DNA from: Roseococcus pinisoli
GTDB lineage: Bacteria; Pseudomonadota; Alphaproteobacteria; Acetobacterales; Acetobacteraceae
Reading direction: 5' to 3'
NCBI RefSeq assembly: GCF_018413645.1
Contig: NZ_JAHCDA010000004.1
Location: 1-64,000, forward strand
Length of the DNA: 64,000 bases
The position numbers and the translations under genes were made by a program. This document shows, in pieces, positions 1 through 7,309 of the stretch; position 1 is the stretch's first letter; each line of letters starts with the position of its first letter. The notes below the pieces were generated by a model. It did no database searches and was not told the DNA's origin. It saw nothing but the letters and a program-made list of their open reading frames with translations.

Positions 1-72
1 CAGATCAGACGGATAGCGCTTTGTCTTGCGGGCAATCTCGGCCATCCGGCGGCGCGTCTCTCGGGTCCACAT
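1..72 (-). CDS. IS5-family transposase, N-terminal fragment cut by window edge
   Basis: The reverse complement of the first 72 bases opens with ATG and gives 24 uninterrupted codons to the window edge. The peptide begins MWTRETRRRMAE and continues KTKRYPSDL. The KRYPSDL block is the typical start of IS5-type DDE transposases, where it is usually followed by T-D-E-E-W. The rest of the gene, including the DDE triad, lies outside the window, so I cannot say whether it is intact. It is adjacent to phage-type debris, consistent with accessory DNA. Family assignment is from the short motif only. Confidence 0.7.
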   Translation of the reverse strand, partial: MWTRETRRRMAEIARKTKRYPSDL

Positions 73-274
73 CCCGAGCTTGAATCACCCCATCCACGAC
101 ACGCCAACCCATTCTCAAACAGTCACTTAGAGCATCGGAGCGGCGGCCGGTCTGCCAGCCTGATCGCGAGGGGTCCCCCCCGGTCTGGGCCCTTCCTACG
201 TAACAATGTTTCACGGGGGTTTCGCGAGCGCGGGCCATCACCCGCCAAAAATTATTCTGAGGGGCGCATAATAA
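73..274. mobile_element. Probable end of the IS5-type element, then non-coding spacer
   Basis: About 55 bases lie between the transposase ATG and a TTAG at 127-130, which fits the YTAR target preferred by many IS5-group elements. Read inward from there on the minus strand the element would begin GTGACTGTTTGAGAATGGG. This boundary is inferred, because the other inverted repeat is not in the window. From 131 to 274 I see no convincing gene. A GAGG at 259-262 lies about 12 bases before the TTG start of the next gene. Confidence 0.35.
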
Positions 275-841
275 TTGTCCAGCCAATCTGACGTCGCCCG
301 GCATCTGCTTCTGGACCAGAGCAGCGTGTCGAAACTGATCGCGAGCGGGATCTTGCCGCGTGCTGCTCGCGGCGCGCTGGACCTCGATGCGTGTCGCGAT
401 GCCTACATCCGCCACTTGCGCGACGCTGCGGCGGGCCGCGGGACAGCTTCTGAGGAGGACAGCGGACAGCTCACCACCGAGCGCATCCGCTACGCCAGAG
501 CGCAGGCAGATGCGCTGCAGCTGAAGAACGACCTCGCCATGCGGCGGGTCGCGCCGGTCGACGTCATGGTCGACATGGTGACCCTGACCTTCCGATCGGT
601 CCGCAACAAGTTCCTGGCGATCCCCTCAACTGACTCGCCCGCGATCTTCCAGTGCAAGACCGTCGGGCAGGTGTTCGCCCTGCTGACCCAGCACATTCAC
701 GAAGCAATGGAGGGGATATCCCGTGGAGGAACCGATGACGCTTTTGGAGATCCGAGCAGCAGCAAAGAAGGCGGAGGAGTGAGTCCTGATGATGCTGGTG
801 CACCTGCAGCTCCGGGCCGACGCGGCCGACGCAACAGATGA
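275..841 (+). CDS. Phage terminase small subunit, Nu1-like
   Basis: 188 residues. Small terminase subunits recognise phage DNA and recruit the large subunit for packaging. The N-terminus has the winged-helix form of Nu1-type proteins (SQSDVARHL, then SSVSKLIASGILPRA). A charged helical segment around residues 70-95 follows (LTTERIRYARAQADALQLKN), as is usual in this family. The start is TTG, because an in-frame stop directly precedes it. The last 40 residues are low complexity and may be frame-drifted sequence. No large terminase subunit follows, so this is a leftover phage gene rather than a working packaging module. The family call rests on motif resemblance. Confidence 0.6.
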   Translation: MSSQSDVARHLLLDQSSVSKLIASGILPRAARGALDLDACRDAYIRHLRDAAAGRGTASEEDSGQLTTERIRYARAQADALQLKNDLAMRRVAPVDVMVDMVTLTFRSVRNKFLAIPSTDSPAIFQCKTVGQVFALLTQHIHEAMEGISRGGTDDAFGDPSSSKEGGGVSPDDAGAPAAPGRRGRRNR

Positions 842-1148
842 GAATCGGGTGCACCTTGCTGACGCTGAGGGGGTAGTAGCGCGTGCGCGGTTTGCTGCCG
901 GCCATATGCCCAAGGCGGATCGGGATGCCTGGATGGAGGCGCGCCGGCGCATGACCGAGCAGCTCGTTGCTGAAACCGCGGCGGCGGTGGCACGAGACGG
1001 TGAAGCGGGTCGCCAGCACGGCCTCGCGCGCCTCGAGCTCATGCAGGACGAGGACGACCGCTGGGTCCAGGGCTACGTGCTGGCAGCGCGGCAGACCGCC
1101 ACGCGCGAGATCTCGGCCATAGTGACGGACCAGTCGATCGCCGCCTGA
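789..1148 (+). CDS. Hypothetical phage-type protein
   Basis: 119 residues, no recognised domain. It begins ATGATG after a good Shine-Dalgarno sequence (GGAGGAG at 773-779, 9 bases upstream) and overlaps the end of the terminase-like frame by 53 bases. The protein is helical, Ala/Arg/Glu-rich and lacks a signal peptide; a central segment reads KADRDAWMEARRRM. Its position after a small terminase suggests a phage head or packaging accessory role, but this is inference from location only. The TGA is immediately followed by another ATG (1149). Confidence 0.4.
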   Translation: MMLVHLQLRADAADATDENRVHLADAEGVVARARFAAGHMPKADRDAWMEARRRMTEQLVAETAAAVARDGEAGRQHGLARLELMQDEDDRWVQGYVLAARQTATREISAIVTDQSIAA

Positions 1149-1253
1149 ATGTCCGCAGTCCGCATGGATGTCCGCACCCGAAATAGAGACTCCGCGCGGC
1201 TTTCCGAGGTGCGGACAGTGCGGACAACTTTTGAGCCCCTTAGCTGGGATTAA
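1149..1253 (+). CDS. Possible 34-residue ORF spanning a repeat cluster
   Basis: The ATG abuts the TGA of the preceding gene and the frame runs 34 codons to TAA. The peptide (MSAVRMDVRTRNRDSARL then SEVRTVRTTFEPLSWD) is basic, and its composition is dictated by the TGTCCGCA/TGCGGACA repeats underneath. It could be a coupled phage peptide, or only a chance frame over a regulatory or packaging site. No homologue is recognised. Confidence 0.2.
   Translation: MSAVRMDVRTRNRDSARLSEVRTVRTTFEPLSWD
1150..1226. repeat. Cluster of TGTCCGCA direct and inverted repeats
   Basis: TGTCCGCA occurs at 1150-1157 and 1169-1176, with a one-mismatch copy (AGTCCGCA) at 1157-1164. The reverse complement TGCGGACA occurs at 1210-1217 and 1219-1226, within a tandem 9-base GTGCGGACA unit. 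The forward and reverse sets could pair to form a hairpin about 75 bases long. The function is unknown; a phage operator, packaging site or recombination remnant are all possible. Confidence 0.55.
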
Positions 1254-1379
1254 GGCGCGGTCCCGAAACACCCGTACTTCAGCGGCCGCCAGGAAGGACC
1301 CGATGGGGGCCCGGGGGCCTAGTCACCTTCATCTCAGGCAATGATAGATTGTTTTCCAACCAAAATGGAGGAAAACGAG

Positions 1380-2357
1380 ATGAAGACGACCCGCCGGCAA
1401 ATCCTGCCACTGGTTGCAGCGACCACTTGCCTCGGCACACCCGCTATCGGCTACGCCCAGACGTATCCCGCGCGACCCGTCCGCATCATCGCGCCCTTCT
1501 CGCCTGGCGGCGCGGTGGATGCGGTGGCCCGCAAGGTCGCACAGAAGCTTACCGAGCAGATCGGCCAGCAATTCTTCGTGGAGAATAAGACCGGCGCCAC
1601 CGGCACGATCGGCATGGCCGAGGTCGCGCGCGCGGCACCGGACGGGCTGACGTTGCTGGCCATCGACACGACTTATTCGATGGTCCCCCACGTCTTCCAC
1701 CGCCTGCCGTGGGACCACGCGAACGGCTTCGCGCCGATCACCGACAGCGCGCGCGGCCGCACGGTGCTCGTGGTGCGCGACGGCCTGCCGATCCGCACCT
1801 TCTCCGAATTCGTGGATTATGCGCGCCGCAACCCGGAGAAGCTCACCTTCGGCAGCGCCGGTGTGGGCAGTGTGCTGCACTTCTATGCCGAGGGCCTGAT
1901 GATGGAGGCCGGCATCCGCTGCTTCCACGTGCCCTATCGCGGCGCGGGCGATGCGATGATCGCCATGCTGGCCGGCCAGATCGACTTCGCTGTCGCGCCC
2001 ACGGCCGCGACCATCGAGCATGTGCGCGGGGGCAAGATGCGCGCGCTGGCGGTGACGGGCGATTCGCGCTCTCCCTTTGTGCCCGAGGTGCCGACCTTCG
2101 CCGAGGTGGGGCAGCCGCAATTCTCGCCCATGTACTGGACCGGCCTCGCCGCGCCCGCCGGCACGCCCGCGGCTGTCACCACCCGCCTGCGCCAGGAGGT
2201 GCTGCGCTCCTTCGAGGCGGAGGACATGAAGGACTTCCTCGCAGCCCAGGTGGCGGAGAAGGGCGGCCTCACGCCCGAGGATCTCACTCGCCTCATCCGC
2301 ACCGAGACCGACCATTGGGGCCATGTCGCGGCCCAGGCGCGCATCGAGCGCCAGTAG
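1380..2357 (+). CDS. Tripartite tricarboxylate transporter substrate-binding protein (Bug/TctC family)
   Basis: 325 residues. Bug proteins are periplasmic receptors for small carboxylates and related solutes, feeding TctAB permeases or acting as sensors. An export signal with an RRQ motif (residues 1-26, ending near GYAQ) is followed by the family opening YPARPVRIIAPFSPGGAVD. The conserved PYRGAGD segment and the GLAAPAGTPA segment are present. The ATG at 1380 is chosen over an upstream frame opening at 1341 because GGAGG at 1367-1371 sits 8 bases before it and the signal peptide starts there. No tctA/tctB is nearby. Downstream is an SMP-30-like gene 51 bases away, so a shared substrate, perhaps a sugar acid or lactone, is a guess. 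Confidence 0.88.
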   Translation: MKTTRRQILPLVAATTCLGTPAIGYAQTYPARPVRIIAPFSPGGAVDAVARKVAQKLTEQIGQQFFVENKTGATGTIGMAEVARAAPDGLTLLAIDTTYSMVPHVFHRLPWDHANGFAPITDSARGRTVLVVRDGLPIRTFSEFVDYARRNPEKLTFGSAGVGSVLHFYAEGLMMEAGIRCFHVPYRGAGDAMIAMLAGQIDFAVAPTAATIEHVRGGKMRALAVTGDSRSPFVPEVPTFAEVGQPQFSPMYWTGLAAPAGTPAAVTTRLRQEVLRSFEAEDMKDFLAAQVAEKGGLTPEDLTRLIRTETDHWGHVAAQARIERQ

Positions 2358-2408
2358 CGACCCGGCGGGCCCGCCTGGGCCCGCTATTCCCCTGGATTGG
2401 AGAAGGCC

Positions 2409-3317
2409 ATGTACCACCAGACGCCGCGCGTGATCCCGACGCAGGCCCTCGACGCGATGCCCGCCACGTTGCGGCGAAACATCGTCACCGACTGGGCGCG
2501 GGGCAATAAATTCGGCCAGCCGACCGACTGCTTCCTGGAAGGCCCCTGTTTCGACGCCCAAGGCCGCCTGCATGTGACCGACATCCCGCATGGCCGGATC
2601 TTCCGCCTCGACGGGCCCGGTGAATGGGCGCTCGTAACCGAATATGACGGGGAGCCAAACGGCCTCGCGCTGCACCCCGACGGCAAGCGGATGTTCATCG
2701 CCGACTACAAGCAGGGCATCCTGGCGCTCGACCTCGCGACCGGCGCCGTCACGCCGGCTCTCGCGCGCCGTAACAGCGAACGTTTCAAGGGGCCGAACGA
2801 CCTCGTTTTTGCCCGCAACGGCGACCTCTATTTCACCGACCAGGGCCAGACCGGCCTGCACGACCCGACCGGCCGCGTCTATCGCCTGCGCCCCGATGGC
2901 GGGCTCGACTGCCTGCTCGCCAATGGCCCCAGCCCGAATGGCCTCGCCCTTTCACCGGATGAGAAGGTGCTGTTCGTCGCTATGACGCGCGACAACGCCG
3001 TTTGGCGGCTGCCACTGATGCCGGACGGCACCACGACGAAGGTGGGTCGTTTTGCTTCCTTCTACGGTGTCGCGGGGCCGGACGGGATGGCGGTGGATGG
3101 CCTTGGGAACCTGCTCGTCGCCCATGCCTCGCTCGGCTGTATCTTTGTGGTCTCGCCACGTGGCGAGCAGATCGCGTGCATAGAATCCTGCCGCGGTGCA
3201 GTCACGACCAACCTTGCCTTCGGTGGACCAGAGGGAAAAACAGTCTTCGTGACCGAGTCTGAAACGGGCGCGATCCTCACAGCTGAGTGGGAAGCAGCGG
3301 GCGCGAGCATCCTCTGA
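2409..3317 (+). CDS. SMP-30/gluconolactonase/LRE family protein
   Basis: 302 residues, a six-bladed beta-propeller lactonase family protein that hydrolyses sugar-acid lactones or similar esters using a divalent metal. Visible family features are the EGPCFDAQGRLHVTDI start of the propeller (metal-binding Glu), KGPNDLVFARNGDLYFTD (metal-binding Asn) and GPDGMAVDGLGNLLVA (metal-binding Asp). There is no signal peptide, so it is likely cytosolic. ATG 2409 is preferred to TTG 2397, because GGAG at 2399-2402 lies 6 bases before it. It is probably cotranscribed with the upstream Bug receptor. The substrate is unknown. Both genes sit inside phage debris and look like passenger genes. Confidence 0.85.
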   Translation: MYHQTPRVIPTQALDAMPATLRRNIVTDWARGNKFGQPTDCFLEGPCFDAQGRLHVTDIPHGRIFRLDGPGEWALVTEYDGEPNGLALHPDGKRMFIADYKQGILALDLATGAVTPALARRNSERFKGPNDLVFARNGDLYFTDQGQTGLHDPTGRVYRLRPDGGLDCLLANGPSPNGLALSPDEKVLFVAMTRDNAVWRLPLMPDGTTTKVGRFASFYGVAGPDGMAVDGLGNLLVAHASLGCIFVVSPRGEQIACIESCRGAVTTNLAFGGPEGKTVFVTESETGAILTAEWEAAGASIL

Positions 3318-3370
3318 CCCGACGCCCGCGAAGACGTCTCGTCATAGAGGGCCAGTACTCCACTCGATGA

Positions 3371-3730
3371 GCGCTTCCGCGAATGACGATGCGATCGAGG
3401 CGGGCGCGCCGCCTAGGCCGCAGCCAGGTGCTGGAAGTCGAGGTCGACAGCTGGCGGGACAGCGCGGGGAAGCTCTGGGAGCCGAATTTTAAGGCGCCGC
3501 AGGACCTGCCTGCGCTCAAGCTGACCAACAAGGAATGGCTCATCGCGGAGGTGCCATATCTCCGCGGCAAGAACGGCACTCGGGCGCATCTGACGCTCAT
3601 GCCGGAAGAGGCTTTTCAGCCGGAGCCGGTTATCCTAGCGCCGTTCGATTGGCAGGTGCAGGAGGCGCTGGAGAGATCCCGCCCCAGTCCTCGATATGGG
3701 CATGGCGACGGCGAAGGTCCTGGCAGGTGA
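3371..3730 (+). pseudogene. C-terminal remnant of Mu gpP-like phage baseplate/tail protein
   Basis: The open frame begins after a TGA at 3368-3370, with ATG at 3383. It encodes the C-terminal part of a Mu gpP-type baseplate hub protein: ARRLGRSQVLEVEVDSWRD, GKLWEPN, then KEWLIAEVPYLRGKNGTRAHL and a PEEAFQPEP segment. In full gpP proteins several hundred residues precede this, and here they are missing with no open frame upstream. The final residues (after VQEALERSR) look unlike the family, so the 3' end may also be altered. It is a dead phage fragment, 172 bases from the tRNA-Arg 3' end. Confidence 0.6.
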
Positions 3731-3901
3731 AAAGGGCCGATCACAGTGGTCGTCCACCCGGACTATTGCCGGCGGAGAATCCAATGCGCCGGGTGACCTC
3801 GACCGTCACCGCGCCAGGGCCGCAGCCGACTACGGTTCTGGGGACTACACGAAAGGAAAGATCAGCCGACACGGCCGTTACCCCGGTGTTACCCGAGAGC
3901 T

Positions 3902-3978
<77 letters not shown>

Positions 3979-4146
3979 AGAGGGCTTCTCACTAGCGCAT
4001 GCTCAGGCGTCGGGAAAGGGCCTCCTCGCCTCCTAATTTCTCGAAGAGCGCCAACTAGGCCCAAACGTCCCTCTGCAGAGGCACCCGGCACCCTTGCCCC
4101 GTCGCAGCCGCCCGTCCAGGCTCCTCAAAACCATCAGGGAGCCAGC

Positions 4147-5121
4147 ATGACGAACGACGCGCCACGGCCCGTGGACGGGCTGGTCACCCCGCGCTTTGCC
4201 GCGCCGGCCAGCTTCATGCGCCTTCCCATCCGCGAATCGGCGGAGGGGATCGACATCGCCATTCTCGGCATTCCTTTCGACGGGGCGGTGACGAACCGGC
4301 CTGGCACGCGCCACGGCCCCCGCGCCTTGCGTGACGCCTCGACGCTCATGCGGCGCGTACACCCCGTCACGATGGTCGAGCCCTTCAAGCTCTGCCGGGT
4401 GGCCGATCTCGGCGATGCCGAGACCAATCCGGTGGACGTCATGCAGACGCTGGCCTGGGTGGAGGACCGCGTCGCCGCCATCCGTGCCTCGGGCGCCTGG
4501 GTATTGGGGGCGGGCGGCGACCACCTCATGTCCCTCCCCCTCCTGCGCGGGCTGAAGCGCGCGGCGCCCGAGATGCCGCCGCTGGGCCTCGTGCATTTCG
4601 ACGCGCATTCCGACACCGCCGACACCTATTTCGGCGGCAGCCGCTACACTCATGGCACGCCCTTCCGCCGCGCTATCGAGGAAGGCCTGCTCGATCCGAA
4701 GCGCATCGTGCAGATCGGCATCCGGGGCACGCTCTACGAAACCGACGATATGGCCTGGGCCGAGGGCGTCGGCATCCGCATCCTCCGCATCGAGGAATGC
4801 GAGGAGCTGGGGCCCTCCGGCGTGATCGCCGAGGCGCGCCGGGTGATCGGCGATGAGCCTGCCTATCTGACCTTCGACATCGACAGCCTCGACCCCGCCT
4901 TCGCCCCCGGTACCGGCACGCCCGAGGTCGGCGGCTTCACGCCCCGGGAGGCGATGCGGATCCTGCGAGGCCTTCGGGGCCTGAACCTGGTGGGCGGCGA
5001 CCTGGTGGAGGTCTCCCCACCCTTCGATCCCGGGGGCAACACGGCCATGGTCGGCGCCACGATGATGTTCGAGATTCTCTGCCTGCTGGCTGAAGCCCGC
5101 GCGGCATTTTCCGCGACCTGA
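4147..5121 (+). CDS. Agmatinase-family ureohydrolase
   Basis: 324 residues. The ureohydrolase fold uses a binuclear Mn centre to release urea from guanidino compounds such as agmatine. The metal ligands are visible as GGDH (about residue 122), HFDAHSDTAD and FDIDSLDP, with GTGTPEVGGFTPRE as the usual C-terminal substrate loop. The first ligand block reads GGDHLMS rather than the more usual GGDHS, a small deviation. ATG 4147 has AGGGAG at 4136-4141; the much longer open frame upstream runs through the tRNA and is not coding. It stands alone, so the substrate (agmatine, guanidinobutyrate or guanidinopropionate) cannot be fixed from context. Confidence 0.85.
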   Translation: MTNDAPRPVDGLVTPRFAAPASFMRLPIRESAEGIDIAILGIPFDGAVTNRPGTRHGPRALRDASTLMRRVHPVTMVEPFKLCRVADLGDAETNPVDVMQTLAWVEDRVAAIRASGAWVLGAGGDHLMSLPLLRGLKRAAPEMPPLGLVHFDAHSDTADTYFGGSRYTHGTPFRRAIEEGLLDPKRIVQIGIRGTLYETDDMAWAEGVGIRILRIEECEELGPSGVIAEARRVIGDEPAYLTFDIDSLDPAFAPGTGTPEVGGFTPREAMRILRGLRGLNLVGGDLVEVSPPFDPGGNTAMVGATMMFEILCLLAEARAAFSAT

Positions 5122-5211
5122 AGCCAACAGAATAAACCCCATAAATTCGAGGCTTCACCACGAATAATGAGGTCACCAGAGTGCAGAATTCGGGAGCCGC
5201 GGAAAAAATTC

Positions 5212-5240
5212 TTGATTTCGGCGGCAGCTTCCTCTATCTA
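5212..5240 (+). promoter_or_regulatory. Candidate sigma-70-type promoter
   Basis: TTGATT at 5212-5217 and TATCTA at 5235-5240 are separated by 17 bases. It lies in a 290-base gap after the ureohydrolase and points at the small genes beginning at 5284 or 5413. The surrounding sequence is visibly more AT-rich than the neighbours. Inferred from sequence only. Confidence 0.4.
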
Positions 5241-5412
5241 GCGCTCATCAAACTTTTGGCATGGGCCAGGGTTATACGACGCAATGACAGCGTCCCCGGC
5301 CGGCCCTTTTCATGAAAAGATTGATTCCGCCGGCCTATTCCGGTCCGCGGACCGAACACACCCATCAGGGATATTGGCGGTACGCGCCCCGCGCGACTGC
5401 CGGAAATTTGGA

Positions 5413-5541
5413 ATGAATCACACGCATACCCATTCGAGCACCTTCACTGCCAAGGCGCCCCAGCCCAAGCCCGAGACGATGCAGCCGATTGGCCTGACGC
5501 AGTCCGAGCTTCGGGACATCGTCGTCGCCATCCTCGGCTGA
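5413..5541 (+). CDS. Small hypothetical protein (42 residues)
   Basis: The peptide starts MNHTHTHSSTFTAKAPQP, is His/Thr/Pro-rich at its N-terminus and ends in a short amphipathic helix (GLTQSELRDIVVAILG). The same frame is open from an ATG at 5284, giving an 85-residue alternative. The shorter version is preferred because the upstream part is Pro/Arg-rich with no pattern. There is no signal peptide or membrane segment, and no family is recognised. It lies downstream of a candidate promoter and 60 bases before a DUF6481 gene, so the two may form a transcript. Confidence 0.4.
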   Translation: MNHTHTHSSTFTAKAPQPKPETMQPIGLTQSELRDIVVAILG

Positions 5542-5601
5542 AGCCTCGCCTCCACTCGCCTTCCACCACCACCCACGGAATCAGGAAACCAACCCATATC
5601 C

Positions 5602-6012
5602 ATGCAGAGCACCCAGCGCGACCGCCATCAGGATCGTGCCAAGGCGTCGGAAGCGGCGCGCAAATCCGCCCAGGCGCGATTCGCCGAATTGATGGCCCGG
5701 AAAGACGATCCGGTCGTTCAGGAACGCATGCAGGAGCGCATCGCCGTGGCGGAAGCCCGGCGGGAGCGCATCGCCAAGCGTGAGGCCGAGATGCGCGCCC
5801 TGGCGGAGGCCCAGGCCGCCGAAGCGGCGCGCATCGCCGCAGCCCAGGCCGCCGAGGCCGAGGCTGCCCGCGAGGCGGCGGAGGCCGCCGAGCGCGAGCG
5901 GATCGCCACCGCCATGGCCGGCAAGGCCAGCGCCATCGCGCTCATGAAGGACCAGAAGGCGGCTCGCGACGCGCGCTACGCCGCGCGTCAGGCCCGCCAG
6001 CGCAAGCGCTGA
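5602..6012 (+). CDS. DUF6481-like coiled-coil protein
   Basis: 136 residues, almost entirely one charged Ala/Glu/Arg helix (about residues 10-125) with the conserved C-terminal tail KDQKAARDARYAARQARQRKR typical of DUF6481 proteins of alphaproteobacteria. The function of the family is unknown. The high basic charge and coiled coil suggest nucleic-acid or envelope-associated scaffolding, but that is inference. It starts at ATG 5602 with AGGAAA 13 bases upstream, a rather distant ribosome site. A hairpin follows the gene. Confidence 0.7.
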   Translation: MQSTQRDRHQDRAKASEAARKSAQARFAELMARKDDPVVQERMQERIAVAEARRERIAKREAEMRALAEAQAAEAARIAAAQAAEAEAAREAAEAAERERIATAMAGKASAIALMKDQKAARDARYAARQARQRKR

Positions 6013-6017
6013 GTTCA

Positions 6018-6040
6018 TGGGCGCCCGGCGGGGGCGCCCA
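6018..6040. terminator. Hairpin after the DUF6481 gene
   Basis: TGGGCGCCC (6018-6026), loop GGCGG, GGGCGCCCA (6032-6040): a perfect 9-bp stem just after the stop codon. No T-run follows, so it could be a Rho-aided terminator or a 3' stabiliser. Confidence 0.4.
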
Positions 6041-6125
6041 AACGTGACGAGGTTCCCGGCTGGGCCAGGGCGGTAAACGCCCTGCCGCGCCGGGATCTCG
6101 TGGCGATCCTATTGAAATCCCGCGC

Positions 6126-6902
6126 GTGACCCGCGAGATTGGCGCCTTGCAAAGCCGTACCCGACGCCCCCAGTATTTCTACACGACCACGCCACTCCCC
6201 TGCCCCTATCTGGCCGGCAGGACGGAGCGGAAGATCGTGACCGAGCTCACGGGCGCGGATTCCGAGGCGCTGCACGACAAGCTTTCGCGCGCCGGCTTCC
6301 GCCGCAGCCACAACATCGCCTATTCGCCGGTCTGCCCCGGCTGCCGCGCCTGCATCCCCATCCGCGTCCGCACCGCCGACTTCGTGCCCAACCGCACGCA
6401 GCGAAAGGTGCTCGCGCGCAACGCGGATCTCGAGATCCGTCCCACCGCCGCCCGCGCGACGGCGGAGCAGTTCGCGCTCTTCCAGCACTACCAGCAGAGC
6501 CGCCATTCCGGCGGCGACATGGCCGCGATGGGCTTCTACGACTATCGCGCCATGGTCGAGGACACGCCCATCACCACCGGCATCGTGGAATTCCGCGAGC
6601 CCGGCGGGAAGCTGGTGGGCGGCTGCCTCACGGACTGGCTCTCGGACGGGCTTTCCGCCGTCTACAGCTTCTTCTCGCCCGAGGAAGATCGCCGCAGCCT
6701 GGGCGCCTTCGCGGTGATGTGGCTGATCGCCGAGGCCCGGCGCAGCGGCCTGCCCTATGTCTATCTGGGCTATTGGGTCCCGGAGAGCCGGAAGATGTCC
6801 TACAAGGCCGCCTACCGGCCGGCCGAGGTGCTGGTCCGCGGCAGTTGGCGCCCGCTCGGCGAGGAAATCCCCGCGACCGGCGAGGCCGTCCTCGCCGGCT
6901 GA
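6126..6902 (+). CDS. bpt: Leucyl-tRNA:protein transferase for Asp/Glu N-termini (Bpt)
   Basis: 258 residues. Bpt moves leucine from leucyl-tRNA to N-terminal Asp or Glu of proteins, marking them for ClpS/ClpAP in the N-degron pathway. The Cys-rich N-terminal block shared with ATE1 is present (CPYLAGRTERK, then VCPGCRACIPIRV). The C-terminal GNAT-like half contains QSRHSGGDMA, YSFFSPEE, and YLGYWVPESRKMSYKAAYRP, all characteristic of the family. The start is GTG at 6126. The gene stands alone between small genes. Length matches the family (about 240-260). Confidence 0.92.
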   Translation: MTREIGALQSRTRRPQYFYTTTPLPCPYLAGRTERKIVTELTGADSEALHDKLSRAGFRRSHNIAYSPVCPGCRACIPIRVRTADFVPNRTQRKVLARNADLEIRPTAARATAEQFALFQHYQQSRHSGGDMAAMGFYDYRAMVEDTPITTGIVEFREPGGKLVGGCLTDWLSDGLSAVYSFFSPEEDRRSLGAFAVMWLIAEARRSGLPYVYLGYWVPESRKMSYKAAYRPAEVLVRGSWRPLGEEIPATGEAVLAG

Positions 6903-6922
6903 CGGCCGAACGGGGCCTGGGC

Positions 6923-7306
6923 CTAGCGGCGCCCTGCGGGCCGGCGGATCAGATCGTAGGTCAGCTGGCAGTCGTTCCGGCCGGGATGCGAGCCCGTGAA
7001 GCGCCGGGCGTTGTTCGGCCCCTCGTAGATCTGCCCCGTCCCCGCGCCGAAGAGGCCCAGCCGCGGCAGGCGCACCCCGCCGGTGCCGTCGATGGTCGCC
7101 TCAATCGGCGCGTCGCCCACAAAGCCGGGGATCGTCATGGTCGATCCATGGACCTCGGCGGTCAGCAGCTGCGAGCCTGAGCGGCCGCTGCGCCGGCACT
7201 CCTGCACGCGATGGCCGGAATAAAAGCCGTCATGGGGGCCGCTCCGCTGCGCCTCAGCAGGCAGGGCGGCGAGAAGAAGCAGAGAGGAAGCCAAAAGCAG
7301 GCGCAT
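6923..7306 (-). CDS. Secreted hypothetical protein
   Basis: 127 residues. The N-terminus MRLLLASSLLLLAALPAEAQ is a clear Sec signal peptide with cleavage likely after AEA. The mature part is Gly/Arg-rich and contains two cysteines, EC and DC, which could form a disulfide; segments such as TMTIPGFVGDAPIEATIDG suggest a small beta-rich domain. No family recognised. It starts 3 bases after the parC stop, so it is the last gene of the leftward housekeeping cluster. Confidence 0.65.
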   Translation of the reverse strand: MRLLLASSLLLLAALPAEAQRSGPHDGFYSGHRVQECRRSGRSGSQLLTAEVHGSTMTIPGFVGDAPIEATIDGTGGVRLPRLGLFGAGTGQIYEGPNNARRFTGSHPGRNDCQLTYDLIRRPAGRR

Positions 7307-7309
7307 CGA

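Noticed and set aside
1296-1303. GGACCCGA as a possible duplicate of the tRNA-Arg 3' end (attachment site)
   Set aside because: Only 8 matching bases in a GC-rich background; too short to claim an att repeat.
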